DNA of 64,000 bases from Acidimicrobiales bacterium (lineage in GTDB: Bacteria; Actinomycetota; Acidimicrobiia; Acidimicrobiales; MedAcidi-G1). This document shows positions 44,551 to 52,688 of this stretch, piece after piece (position 1 is the first letter of the stretch; each line of letters opens with the position of its first letter). Both the position numbers and the translations under genes were made by a program. The notes below the pieces were generated by a model that saw only the letters and a list, made by a program, of their open reading frames with translations, had not been told where the DNA came from and did no database searches. Where the stretch lies: the NCBI GenBank assembly GCA_029245675.1, contig JAQWOV010000020.1, positions 62,001 through 126,000 on the forward strand, written 5' to 3'.

Positions 44551-45711
44551 CTAGATTATCGGGAGTTTCTCTGCAGCGCGCCTACTCAGTAATTCTGGAC
44601 CAGTAGATCTGACAACGAGGTTTTCTTCATGGACCATAACTTTTCCAGGGGCCCACTCAAGTCCTGGTTCTAACGTTAAAACCATGTTCTCTTCAATTGG
44701 AGTCTCGTCATTCATGGTGTGTGAAGGCCATTCAGTGACCTGCATGCCGAGTCCGTGTCCCATGCGTCCGACGTTATTGCCAAGTGAACCGTTTTTCACG
44801 AGTACATCGTTCATGGCATTAAAGATTTGAGTTGTAGTGGCGCCAGGTTTGACGACTGCTAGCCCGGCTTCAGTGGCGTCCCAGACAGCCTTGTAAGCAT
44901 CCTGGGCACTTTGATCTGCAGAAGCGAAAGCAAAATTTCTGTCAAAGTCGCTGAAATATCCGTCAAAAGTTGATCCGGTGTCAAAGATTAGAAGATCCCC
45001 TTGAGAGATAATTCGATCTGAAGGCTGACGAATGATGTCATCAATGCCTCCGGGACCAGTTGCTCCGACAAGGTAGGGCACGTCATCTGCGCCCTGTCGA
45101 AGTATTTCTGCACGAAAAGAAGCAAAAGCTTGCCGTTCAGTCATCCCGGTATTGAGTATCCCGGGAAGAGCATCAAAAGCATCAGAAACAACACTGCATA
45201 TATGTTGATGCTTGGCTATTTCTTCATCTGATTTCACCATGCGTAACGACCGAATTATTTCTGTTGAGTCAAAAAACTCACCAAAGGCTGCGCGTACTTT
45301 CTCATAATCTCGTAATGGCATTCGTACATGAGTTTCTGGGCCCATTGGAAGACCGATGCGACCATTAGGAGTAGAGACTTCTTTCAAACAGTCAATAAGA
45401 AGTGTGACGCCATCATCTTCGGGCTGAGGAGCCGGCCAAGTTCGAATATCATCGACCCAGGTGGAAGACATTGATGAAGCGCCAATGCTTGGTATGACCG
45501 CAATGGGTTTACCGGAAGAAGGGACAACAACAAACCACGGACGCGTGGGGCTTTGCCAAAAAGGGGTGTGAAATCCTGTGAAATAGCGCACTTCAGGTTC
45601 TGTGCAAACCCAGAGAGCTTCAAGACCCTGCTCTGCCATCATTGCCTGACAGCGCCGGGTTCGGTTTTCGAATTCTTGGTTTGAGAAACCTCGTCGTGCT
45701 TTATGGTCCAT
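44551..45711 (-). CDS. M24-family metallohydrolase (Xaa-Pro peptidase/creatinase fold)
   Basis: 386 residues with a creatinase-type N-terminal domain and a pita-bread catalytic domain. Dinuclear metal ligands are seen as Asp in LLIFDTGSTFDGYFSDFDRNF, His in MGHGLGMQVTEWPSH, Glu in VLTLEPGLEW and Glu in VHEENLVV. The fold includes prolidases, creatinase, ectoine hydrolase and the DMSP lyase DddP; I cannot separate these by eye. The neighbours (2OG oxygenase, maleate-isomerase-like protein) argue for small-molecule breakdown rather than peptide trimming. It is the first gene of the three-gene leftward operon. Confidence 0.85.
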   Translation of the reverse strand: MDHKARRGFSNQEFENRTRRCQAMMAEQGLEALWVCTEPEVRYFTGFHTPFWQSPTRPWFVVVPSSGKPIAVIPSIGASSMSSTWVDDIRTWPAPQPEDDGVTLLIDCLKEVSTPNGRIGLPMGPETHVRMPLRDYEKVRAAFGEFFDSTEIIRSLRMVKSDEEIAKHQHICSVVSDAFDALPGILNTGMTERQAFASFRAEILRQGADDVPYLVGATGPGGIDDIIRQPSDRIISQGDLLIFDTGSTFDGYFSDFDRNFAFASADQSAQDAYKAVWDATEAGLAVVKPGATTTQIFNAMNDVLVKNGSLGNNVGRMGHGLGMQVTEWPSHTMNDETPIEENMVLTLEPGLEWAPGKVMVHEENLVVRSTGPELLSRRAAEKLPII

Positions 45712-45784
45712 ACCTCATCTTAACTAATTTCTCCGTAGGGAAGAAATGACTGATGGAAGCAACAGAGTTACCTAGTATGGACAA

Positions 45785-46981
45785 ATGACTCAAGTGGCAG
45801 ATGAAACCTTTCCTTTAACACGGATCCGTGAAGACACACCTGGAGTAAACGAGGTAGTTCATTTCAATAACTGCGGTAGCGCTCTTCCCCCCACACCAGT
45901 ATTAGAAACTGTCATAAATCATCTAAAACGAGAGGCCAGTATCGGCGGTTATGAAGCCGCCGACGAGGCACAAGAACGATTAAACGCTGTTTATGATTCG
46001 ACAGCAAAACTAATTGGTTCTCAAGCTCATGAAATAGCAGTGATCGAAAACGCCACAAGAGCCTGGGATATGGCGGTTTACGGTTACAAATTCAGCCCAG
46101 GAGACCGGGTACTGTTATGCCGAGCAGAGTATGTCAGCAATGTCATTGCGTTGCTTCAACTAAAAGAACGTCATCAAATAGAAATTGTTGTGATAGATGA
46201 CGACGAGTACGGTCAGATTGACTTGGTGCATCTTGAAGAAGAATTAGCTAAAGGTGCGGAAATGGTCACGTTGACCCATACTCCGACCAGCGGAGGACTG
46301 ATAAATCCCGCCGAAAGAGTAGGTGCCCTCTGTAACGCTTACGACACATTCTTTGTTCTCGATGCTTGCCAGTCAATTGGTCAAACACCAATAAACGTCA
46401 AAGAGATCGGCTGTCAGGTACTTTCCGCTACTAGCCGCAAGTATCTTCGCGGCCCAAGAGGAGTGGGTTTCCTGTATGTAGAAGAGTCGGCATTGGATCG
46501 AATAGAACCACCATTTCTTGATCTTCGTGCCGCAACTTGGACCAGCGACATGGGGTACGAAATTGTTGATGGAGCAAAACGGTTTGAGAATTGGGAAACC
46601 AATTTTGCTGGAAAACTCGGATTGGGCGCTGCTATAGATTACGCCTTGGATCTCACCGTGGAGAAAACATCCATAAGACTGAAGGCGCTTGCCGAAATAT
46701 TGCGATCAAGATTAGTAAGCCTTAATCATCTTTCTATTCATGACCAGGGCGAAGATAAAGGTGGAATTGTCACATTCAGTATTGAAGGATTGGAAAGTGA
46801 AGTCGTTAGCCAGAAATTACGTGCGCAAAAGATAAATACTTCAACCACAGCCCCTGGCGCAGCACGTCTCGATTTAGATCATCGCGGAATCCCCACTGTG
46901 GTTCGAGCCTCAACTCATTACTACAACTCTGAAGAAGAGGTCGATATTTTTGTGTCGGCAGTGGACAGATTAAGTAATTGA
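45785..46981 (+). CDS. class V aminotransferase-fold PLP enzyme (EgtE/isopenicillin-epimerase-like)
   Basis: 398 residues, fold type I. The PLP lysine is in LSATSRKYLRGPRGVGFLYV, the PLP-pairing Asp in FFVLDACQSIGQ, and LTHTPTSGGLINPAERVG is typical. The C-terminal ARLDLDHRGIPTVVRASTHYYN resembles EgtE (hercynylcysteine sulfoxide lyase) and cysteine-desulfurase-like lyases. No egtB or egtD is near, so the substrate stays open. It is transcribed divergently from the M24 gene (73 bases apart) and is followed after 48 bases by the ferritin-like gene. Confidence 0.85.
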   Translation: MTQVADETFPLTRIREDTPGVNEVVHFNNCGSALPPTPVLETVINHLKREASIGGYEAADEAQERLNAVYDSTAKLIGSQAHEIAVIENATRAWDMAVYGYKFSPGDRVLLCRAEYVSNVIALLQLKERHQIEIVVIDDDEYGQIDLVHLEEELAKGAEMVTLTHTPTSGGLINPAERVGALCNAYDTFFVLDACQSIGQTPINVKEIGCQVLSATSRKYLRGPRGVGFLYVEESALDRIEPPFLDLRAATWTSDMGYEIVDGAKRFENWETNFAGKLGLGAAIDYALDLTVEKTSIRLKALAEILRSRLVSLNHLSIHDQGEDKGGIVTFSIEGLESEVVSQKLRAQKINTSTTAPGAARLDLDHRGIPTVVRASTHYYNSEEEVDIFVSAVDRLSN

Positions 46982-47029
46982 TTCTCTAGAAACTCCTTGT
47001 GTTAAAATAGTTAGGAAAGGAAGTTTGAA

Positions 47030-47464
47030 ATGCCTAATTTTTCAGAAGAAACTCTTGTTGACACGCTCAATGAAATACTTGAGGCAGAGTTGTCTGGTGT
47101 CGTTCGCTATACGCACTATTCACTAATGATCGCAGGACCACATCGCATACCTTTAGTTGAATTCATGAAGGCTCAAGCCGTTGAGTCCCTTGATCACGCT
47201 CAGCAAGTAGGGGAGATACTTACGGGATTTGGTGGCCACCCGTCCACGAAAGTGGCGACGGTTGAAGAAACATTTGAACATGGGATAGGAAAGATTCTTC
47301 AAGAAAGCGTTGACCACGAACGACACACCATCGGGCTTTATCAAAATCTTCTTTCGTTAGTTGAAGGACACTCGGTGTTTTTGGAAGAATTTTCTCGTAA
47401 TCAGATATCTATAGAAGAACAACATCAACTTGAGTTGCAAAAAATGTTGCGAGATTTTGTCTAA
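47030..47464 (+). CDS. ferritin-like (bacterioferritin-type) protein
   Basis: 144 residues, four-helix bundle. Diiron ligands: Glu in NEILEAELSGVVRYTHYS, E-x-x-H in AVESLDHAQQV, Glu of ESVDHERHT, and E-x-x-H in SIEEQHQLEL. It is shorter than classical bacterioferritin (about 158) and has no clear heme-binding Met. Such proteins store iron or detoxify oxidants; many neighbours here are iron-dependent oxygenases. An AAGGAAG site precedes the ATG. Confidence 0.85.
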   Translation: MPNFSEETLVDTLNEILEAELSGVVRYTHYSLMIAGPHRIPLVEFMKAQAVESLDHAQQVGEILTGFGGHPSTKVATVEETFEHGIGKILQESVDHERHTIGLYQNLLSLVEGHSVFLEEFSRNQISIEEQHQLELQKMLRDFV

Positions 47465-47486
47465 TTTGTTCTAAAAATTGCTCGTA

Positions 47487-48260
47487 TTAGTCACGCGGGT
47501 AAAGCGTTTCGGTGTGCCCGTCAACAGAAAGCAATTGTCCGTTAATAGAACGTGCGTGCTCGCTTGTTAAATATAAAATTAGATCCGCTATTTCATCAGG
47601 GTCTTGGAATCTTCCCATCGAAACACCTCTGGTGTACATTTGGCGAACGTCTTCTTCGTTTAAATCATCTGCTTCTGCATGAGCGGAGATAACACGGTCC
47701 ATCCTTGGCCCGTTGATCGAACCAGGAGCAATCGCATTAACTCTTACGCCATAGGGACCCAATTCCATAGCTAAGGTCTTAGTTAAACCGACAATCGCAA
47801 ATTTTGCTGCTACATACGGGGCTCGAAGAGGCATTCCAAGGAAACCTGCTGTTGATGACAGATTCACGATGACACCGCTATTGGCTTCTTTCATGTGTGC
47901 TGCTACGTGACGAGAGCAGAAGAACATTGCATCCAGATTAGTTCGTAAGCATTCTTGCCAATCTTTGACAGCTATATCTTCTATTGCTGCAGTCGGTCCA
48001 CTTATTCCCGCATTATTAATCAGGATGTCAACTCCGTCTGCGACAATCTTGATTAACCAGCTTTCAACCGCTTCTGGATCAGATACATCAACAACTGTCC
48101 CGCTTAAATGAGCAGGAAGGTTCTTGATTGATTCTGGGTCAATGTCGCAAACGTAAACGTTCGCGCCTGCTTTACTTAGAGTTTCGGCGATAACGAGACC
48201 CAAACCGCTTCCGCCGGCAGTGACTACAGCTCTTTTACCATCCAAGTTTGTACTAAGCAT
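47487..48260 (-). CDS. SDR-family oxidoreductase
   Basis: 257 residues, Rossmann-fold NAD(P)-dependent reductase/dehydrogenase. Cofactor loop TAGGSGLGLVIA, acidic VYVCDIDPES (suggesting NAD rather than NADP), NNAGISGP, catalytic Ser in VNLSSTAGFLG, and YVAAKFA (Tyr and Lys). Close in pattern to the (S)-1-phenylethanol/3-hydroxyacyl group; the substrate is unknown. Its start overlaps the end of the PAP2 gene by 8 bases, so PAP2, SDR and AlkB-like genes form one leftward operon. Confidence 0.88.
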   Translation of the reverse strand: MLSTNLDGKRAVVTAGGSGLGLVIAETLSKAGANVYVCDIDPESIKNLPAHLSGTVVDVSDPEAVESWLIKIVADGVDILINNAGISGPTAAIEDIAVKDWQECLRTNLDAMFFCSRHVAAHMKEANSGVIVNLSSTAGFLGMPLRAPYVAAKFAIVGLTKTLAMELGPYGVRVNAIAPGSINGPRMDRVISAHAEADDLNEEDVRQMYTRGVSMGRFQDPDEIADLILYLTSEHARSINGQLLSVDGHTETLYPRD

Positions 48261-48978
48261 CCTTATTTCCTAAAACTCCTTTATCTAGACCCAATAATTG
48301 TTTAAGAGAAGAATTCTCGCTAATCAAATCCGGCAACGCTTTATTTGCAAAACTAACCAAAATAAGTGCCGCGCTTGACATCAAAAGCCCTCCGACTACA
48401 TCTAACGGCCAATGCTCAAGTTCGCTCACTCGGCTCCAGCAAGTCAGAACAACAATTGCCAGGAAACCAAAACCGATGAGCTTTGATGTAAGAATTGACG
48501 TGCGTTCAGCGGAGAGTATCCATATGGTTCCAAAAATAAGAACACTGAATATGACATGACCACTTGGGTAGCCTCCGTTACCAAAGGAATATTCAATCCA
48601 CTCTCCAGTAGAAGTTGGTCGTGGTCGATGCACAAGGTCACCAATCCGCGTTAATCCGGTAAACGCCCCTGCTAAACCAAGAATCACCGCTGGATAGCGA
48701 CCCCACAAATACCACACAGCCAAAACAAGAAAAGTAAAGACAATAGGGGCCGCAAGATCTGTCAGCAATGGATCGCTAATACTGGCGAAGAAATCAACGA
48801 AAAAAAGTGAATTACTACTCATCCAACGAGTGGCTGATGCCTCTCCAGCAGCTGGCCCGTCACCTTTCGCTAAAAATGTGCAACCAATTGAAAGAATTAC
48901 TAAAACCAAGAACATAGGCAGAGAGAAAAAAGACAAACCGACCCTTGACTGTTTTGTTTGAGGTTTTTTTCTATCCAT
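48253..48978 (-). CDS. PAP2-family membrane phosphatase
   Basis: 241-residue membrane protein with about six helices. The three phosphatase motifs are present: TRIGDLVHRPRP (usual Lys replaced by Arg), GYPSGHVIFSVL, and RVSELEHWPLDVVGG (catalytic His and Asp). Family members dephosphorylate lipid phosphates or undecaprenyl pyrophosphate. A charged cytoplasmic N-terminus (MDRKKPQTKQ) precedes helix 1. Overlaps the AlkB-like gene before it by 8 bases. Confidence 0.87.
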   Translation of the reverse strand: MDRKKPQTKQSRVGLSFFSLPMFLVLVILSIGCTFLAKGDGPAAGEASATRWMSSNSLFFVDFFASISDPLLTDLAAPIVFTFLVLAVWYLWGRYPAVILGLAGAFTGLTRIGDLVHRPRPTSTGEWIEYSFGNGGYPSGHVIFSVLIFGTIWILSAERTSILTSKLIGFGFLAIVVLTCWSRVSELEHWPLDVVGGLLMSSAALILVSFANKALPDLISENSSLKQLLGLDKGVLGNKDA

Positions 48979-49576
48979 GATGGATCTTTCGGAAAGTGAG
49001 ATTTATTCTTTCAGCGACTTTCTGTTTAGTTTTAGGAACTTGATGTTCCCAGAATTTCTGCGTCTCACCACTCATAACTACGAGATCTCCATGATGGAGG
49101 TTTAACGAAATAACTTCTCTTGGTGTTTGCTTCCGCCGAATTTGAAAACAACGTGTTTGCCCCAAACTAACTGAGCCAATGATCGGATGATCGCCGAGTT
49201 CGAGTTCATCATCAGCATGCCAAGCGACCCCATCTTGCCCATCTCTGTAGCGATTCAGTAAGACGGAGTTAAAAGAAGCGTGAACAGTGTTCATTAAGTC
49301 TTTACGCATCTCCGCAAGTGCCGGTATCCACGGCCTGGCAGTGTGGTTTACACCAGAATAGGTGTACGAGATGCCGCCATCGCCATACCAGGCGGTTTCT
49401 CGTGGCTCAAGATGCTTTTTGCCAAAAACTACGATCTTCTTCTGTTCCCAACGGATCTTTCCAAGATCTTGAAGATAATCATCTGCTTTTGATCCTGAGA
49501 AGAACTCTCGATGAATCGTTATAGATGCATCTTGAAGATCTAGAGTTCCTTCATCCTCCCACAGTTTTCTTTGCAT
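48971..49576 (-). CDS. AlkB-family Fe(II)/2OG DNA/RNA dealkylase
   Basis: 201 residues. Direct reversal of alkylation damage is the known role of this family. Iron ligands H-x-D in VAWHADDELELGDHP and His in KFWEHQVPKT, and the family's 2-oxoglutarate-binding arginines in AERINLTFRKI. YTYSGVNHTARPW matches the substrate-lid region of AlkB-like (ALKBH2/3 type) enzymes rather than E. coli AlkB. It is the first gene of the leftward AlkB-PAP2-SDR run. Confidence 0.9.
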   Translation of the reverse strand: MQRKLWEDEGTLDLQDASITIHREFFSGSKADDYLQDLGKIRWEQKKIVVFGKKHLEPRETAWYGDGGISYTYSGVNHTARPWIPALAEMRKDLMNTVHASFNSVLLNRYRDGQDGVAWHADDELELGDHPIIGSVSLGQTRCFQIRRKQTPREVISLNLHHGDLVVMSGETQKFWEHQVPKTKQKVAERINLTFRKIHHG

Positions 49577-49684
49577 TTCTAGAGACTACCTAATAACTAA
49601 ATGCAAATCTTTGAAGCAGGAAATTGACGAAATGCTTGCTCGCAGGGCGTAAGCGAGGCAGAATCTTGGGAATTAGGAGAAGGC

Positions 49685-50548
49685 ATGAAGTCAAACACGG
49701 TCGCTGATCTAGAAGAGATATTCAACTTAGATGAATACCCGATACAGAGCTTCCAATCTTCTTCGCGTGCTGATCTTATTTCTGAAATAAGACAACAGAT
49801 GAAAGAGTTCGGATGTTGTCGAATACCTAATTTTATTCGTCACGAGATCGTCGAGCAGTTAACTCAAGAAGCACAGAACCTACATGAAAAAACTTTTTGG
49901 TCGACTCGCGAACAAAATCCATATGCATCTGAAGATGATAAGACTTTTCCTGATAGACACCCAAGAAGATTTTTCTCACTCCGCAGTAATGGATTCATAA
50001 GTTCAGATCTACTTCCAGTTGACTCCCCATTGAATCGACTCTACGCATCTGATGTACTCACTCATTTTGTTTGGGAATGCCTTGAAGCTGATCGCCCGCT
50101 TTACCGGTACGCAGACCCACTAGCCAGCCATCCCTACTCAGTCATGGAACCAGAGAGCGAATTCCCATGGCATTTCGATGGAAACGAATTCACAATCTCC
50201 GTTCTAGTTCAGCAGGCAGAACAAGGAGGAACCTTTGAATATGTTCCAGACATAAGAAGTCCCGGAGAAGAAAACTACGACAAAGTAGAAGCAATTCTGC
50301 ATGGAGGAGAGGAAGGGGTGCGTCGTTTAGATTTGAATCCCGGAGACCTCCAACTTTTTAAAGGTAGGTATTCAATGCACAGAGTGACCAAGATAGAAGG
50401 GGCAACGACACGCTATATCGCTCTTCCATCGTATGTGTATGATCCATATCGAATGAACCAGCCACACCATTCAATCAACTACTACGGCAGGGCAACAGAA
50501 GCACACTATGAACGCTCAAAAGTACTGGTAGACGGCTTAGTCGATTAG
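49685..50548 (+). CDS. Fe(II)/2OG oxygenase resembling the BesD/HalD family, with intact H-x-D
   Basis: 287 residues. Iron ligands are His163 and Asp165 in FPWHFDGNEFT and His232 in RYSMHRVT; Arg243 in TRYIAL is the likely 2-oxoglutarate anchor. The run GGTFEYVPDIRSPGEENYDKV and NPGDLQLFKGRYSMHRV is what I recall from proteins annotated as HalD/BesD amino-acid halogenases. Halogenases have Gly in place of the Asp; with Asp present this should be a hydroxylase. The family match is from memory and needs a profile search. DUF3151 follows after 32 bases. Confidence 0.7.
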   Translation: MKSNTVADLEEIFNLDEYPIQSFQSSSRADLISEIRQQMKEFGCCRIPNFIRHEIVEQLTQEAQNLHEKTFWSTREQNPYASEDDKTFPDRHPRRFFSLRSNGFISSDLLPVDSPLNRLYASDVLTHFVWECLEADRPLYRYADPLASHPYSVMEPESEFPWHFDGNEFTISVLVQQAEQGGTFEYVPDIRSPGEENYDKVEAILHGGEEGVRRLDLNPGDLQLFKGRYSMHRVTKIEGATTRYIALPSYVYDPYRMNQPHHSINYYGRATEAHYERSKVLVDGLVD

Positions 50549-50580
50549 TGGCTGGGATTTTTACAACATAATCTATAAGC

Positions 50581-51030
50581 ATGTCTGATTCTCACCCCGT
50601 CGAATTAAGTTCCCAAAAATCACCTGAATTCGTATTACCTTCCGAAGACCCCACGGCGATAAAAGCTTTAGATGAAGCCCGCTTACTAGACGATAAGACA
50701 TCACGAAGAGACAAAGTCGTAGAAATTCTTGTCCAATGGCCAGAGTTTCTTGATGCATGGGCAGAAATAGGCTCCTTAGGGCGCGACCCCATTGAAATGT
50801 ACGCAGCGTACAGAGTTGGGTATCACAGAGGTTTAGACCGCTTACGTCAGAACGGATGGAGAGGATCAGGCTTAGTGAGATGGAATGCCCCCCACAATCT
50901 CGGGTTTCTTCGCTGCCTGGAAGGTCTCGGGCTTACCGCTCAAGAGATAGGCGAAACAGCAGAATATGAGCGCTGCATGATCTTCCTAAAGCAATTAGAT
51001 CCCACGTACGGATCAAACAAAGAAATTTGA
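50581..51030 (+). CDS. DUF3151-family protein
   Basis: 149 residues of an actinobacterial family of unknown function. VEILVQWPEFLDAWAEIG, AYAAYRVGYHRGLDRLRQNGWRG-type sequence and VRWNAPHNLGFLRCLEGLG are the recurrent landmarks. All-alpha, soluble, no metal-binding cluster. In other actinobacteria the gene often lies near housekeeping genes and is a good marker of the phylum. Convergent with the ThDP enzyme gene (23 bases between ends). Confidence 0.82.
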   Translation: MSDSHPVELSSQKSPEFVLPSEDPTAIKALDEARLLDDKTSRRDKVVEILVQWPEFLDAWAEIGSLGRDPIEMYAAYRVGYHRGLDRLRQNGWRGSGLVRWNAPHNLGFLRCLEGLGLTAQEIGETAEYERCMIFLKQLDPTYGSNKEI

Positions 51031-51053
51031 CAAACAAATAAGAACAAGACGCT

Positions 51054-52688
51054 TTACTGCAACCAAGTGTCGTTCTCTCGAACCACTATCACCGTTGGAT
51101 AATCCTTCTTTAACGCTGCATTAGTCTCGCTAACGATGTGCTCCAAGTTTTGCCCAATAAGGCCATCACATCCCATTGATTCAGCGAGCTTGACAAAGTC
51201 AGGATTTCGTCCGGTGACACCAACTAAAGGAATAGATTCAGCGCCCATATCGTCTTGTATTTGCTTTAATCCGCCGTTATCCCAAATGATTACCGGAAGT
51301 CCAAGACCTTCTTCGGCGGCAACTATCAGTTCTTGGACGGTGAACATAAACCCTCCGTCACCAGCAAGACAAACAATTGGGGTGCGTTTTGGTAGAGAGA
51401 AAGCAGCACCAATAGCATTTGGAAGACCACAGCCAAGGGTGCAGTATCCAGCCGGATAACCCCAAGTTCGAGGAAGATTCCGCTCTATACCAAAAGCCCC
51501 GGTGTAAACAAGCTGACAAATGTCACCAACGAACACTGTTTCTTCAGGGAGCCCGGACTGTAACGCGGCTAAAAGTTTAAGATGCTTTGTTTCTGAGACA
51601 GTTAAATTCTTTTCAACCGCATAACGAACATCTGCAAGTTCTTTTTCCAGACTCGCACGTCTTCCTTCCACAGAAGAGAAACCCCCAAGAGCGTTAATAG
51701 CCTCAACCGTCGCTTTAGCATCAGCAACTATTCCTAAACTTGACGTGTATTGATCAGAGATTTTATTTGGATCGATATCAACACGTATGAGATTCTCTGT
51801 AAGGCACATTTTTTCAACAAAACTGTCTGTTTCAGCTAATTCTGTTCCAATGGCAAGTACAAGGTCACGACTAGATAACCAATCACGTACTTCAGGCCTA
51901 ACAGTTGACGCATTCAGGCTTAAAGGGTGACTATCTGGAACTATTCCTTTTCCTGCGGTACTTGCAACTACAGGCAAATCAAGAGACTCAACCAGTTCAA
52001 TGATTCCTGAAGATGCCTCAGTGGCTCCACCACCAACCATGAGCACTGGGTGTTCTGCTTTCAATAACAACTGAACTGCTGTTTCTACATCTGCACTGTC
52101 AGGATTAGGAGGAGAAGAAGTTGGTTGAGTTTCCCATATCTCTTCAACGGGCTGAGCTAAAACATCGATAGGTATGGAAATATGGACAGGACGAGGACGC
52201 TGTGAAGCAAATGAGTCAAATGCTGCAGCCAGCATTTCTGGAACGTCTGCTGGGGTAGTAGCGCGCATAGACAAAGCAGTGAGTGGAGTAGTCACTGCTT
52301 TTTGGTCAGGGATTTCATGTAAAGCGCCAAAACCTTTTCCATGAGTATGAGAGGCTGTCTCTGAAGAAATGAGAAGCAAAGGAACCGAATCAGCCCACGC
52401 TTGCCCGACTGCTGTCAAAGCGTTAGTTACTCCCGGTCCAGAAATAACTAATGCGACTCCGGGCTTCCCGGTAAAGCGCGCATAGCCATCTGCCATGAAT
52501 CCAGCACCCTGCTCGTTTCTCGCTTGCACGTGATGGATATCAAGGTTTTCCCAGTCGCGAAAAAAATCAAGCGTATGAACTCCAGGTATTCCAAAAACGG
52601 TATCAACGTCATACTTCGACAAAAGTCGCATGGTTGCGACACCGCAACTAACCGACTTTTCGCCTTTCATTTGGTAATGGGTTGTCAC
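51054..52688 (-). CDS. thiamine-diphosphate-dependent 2-oxoacid decarboxylase, AruI-like
   Basis: 544 residues with the three-domain acetolactate-synthase architecture. The catalytic Glu is in VQARNEQGAGFMADGYARFTG (residues about 60-70), the central domain binds nucleotide (VGGGATEAS), and the ThDP motif is AGDGGFMFTVQELIVAAEEGLGLPVIIWDN. TVFGIPGVHTLDFFR and LHEIPDQKAV resemble 5-guanidino-2-oxopentanoate decarboxylase (AruI) more than acetolactate synthase. The start is a GTG sharing a base with the stop of the LeuB-like gene (TAGTG), so the two are coupled. Confidence 0.82.
   Translation of the reverse strand: MTTHYQMKGEKSVSCGVATMRLLSKYDVDTVFGIPGVHTLDFFRDWENLDIHHVQARNEQGAGFMADGYARFTGKPGVALVISGPGVTNALTAVGQAWADSVPLLLISSETASHTHGKGFGALHEIPDQKAVTTPLTALSMRATTPADVPEMLAAAFDSFASQRPRPVHISIPIDVLAQPVEEIWETQPTSSPPNPDSADVETAVQLLLKAEHPVLMVGGGATEASSGIIELVESLDLPVVASTAGKGIVPDSHPLSLNASTVRPEVRDWLSSRDLVLAIGTELAETDSFVEKMCLTENLIRVDIDPNKISDQYTSSLGIVADAKATVEAINALGGFSSVEGRRASLEKELADVRYAVEKNLTVSETKHLKLLAALQSGLPEETVFVGDICQLVYTGAFGIERNLPRTWGYPAGYCTLGCGLPNAIGAAFSLPKRTPIVCLAGDGGFMFTVQELIVAAEEGLGLPVIIWDNGGLKQIQDDMGAESIPLVGVTGRNPDFVKLAESMGCDGLIGQNLEHIVSETNAALKKDYPTVIVVRENDTWLQ

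Noticed and set aside
42888-45711. Ectoine/hydroxyectoine degradation cluster
   Set aside because: An M24 protein and a EutA-like protein are present, but no EutB, EutC or DoeB homologue is seen, and the oxygenase lacks the EctD motif.
44551-45711. DMSP lyase DddP
   Set aside because: DddP is an M24 protein, but so are many peptidases; no DddP-specific residues can be confirmed by eye.
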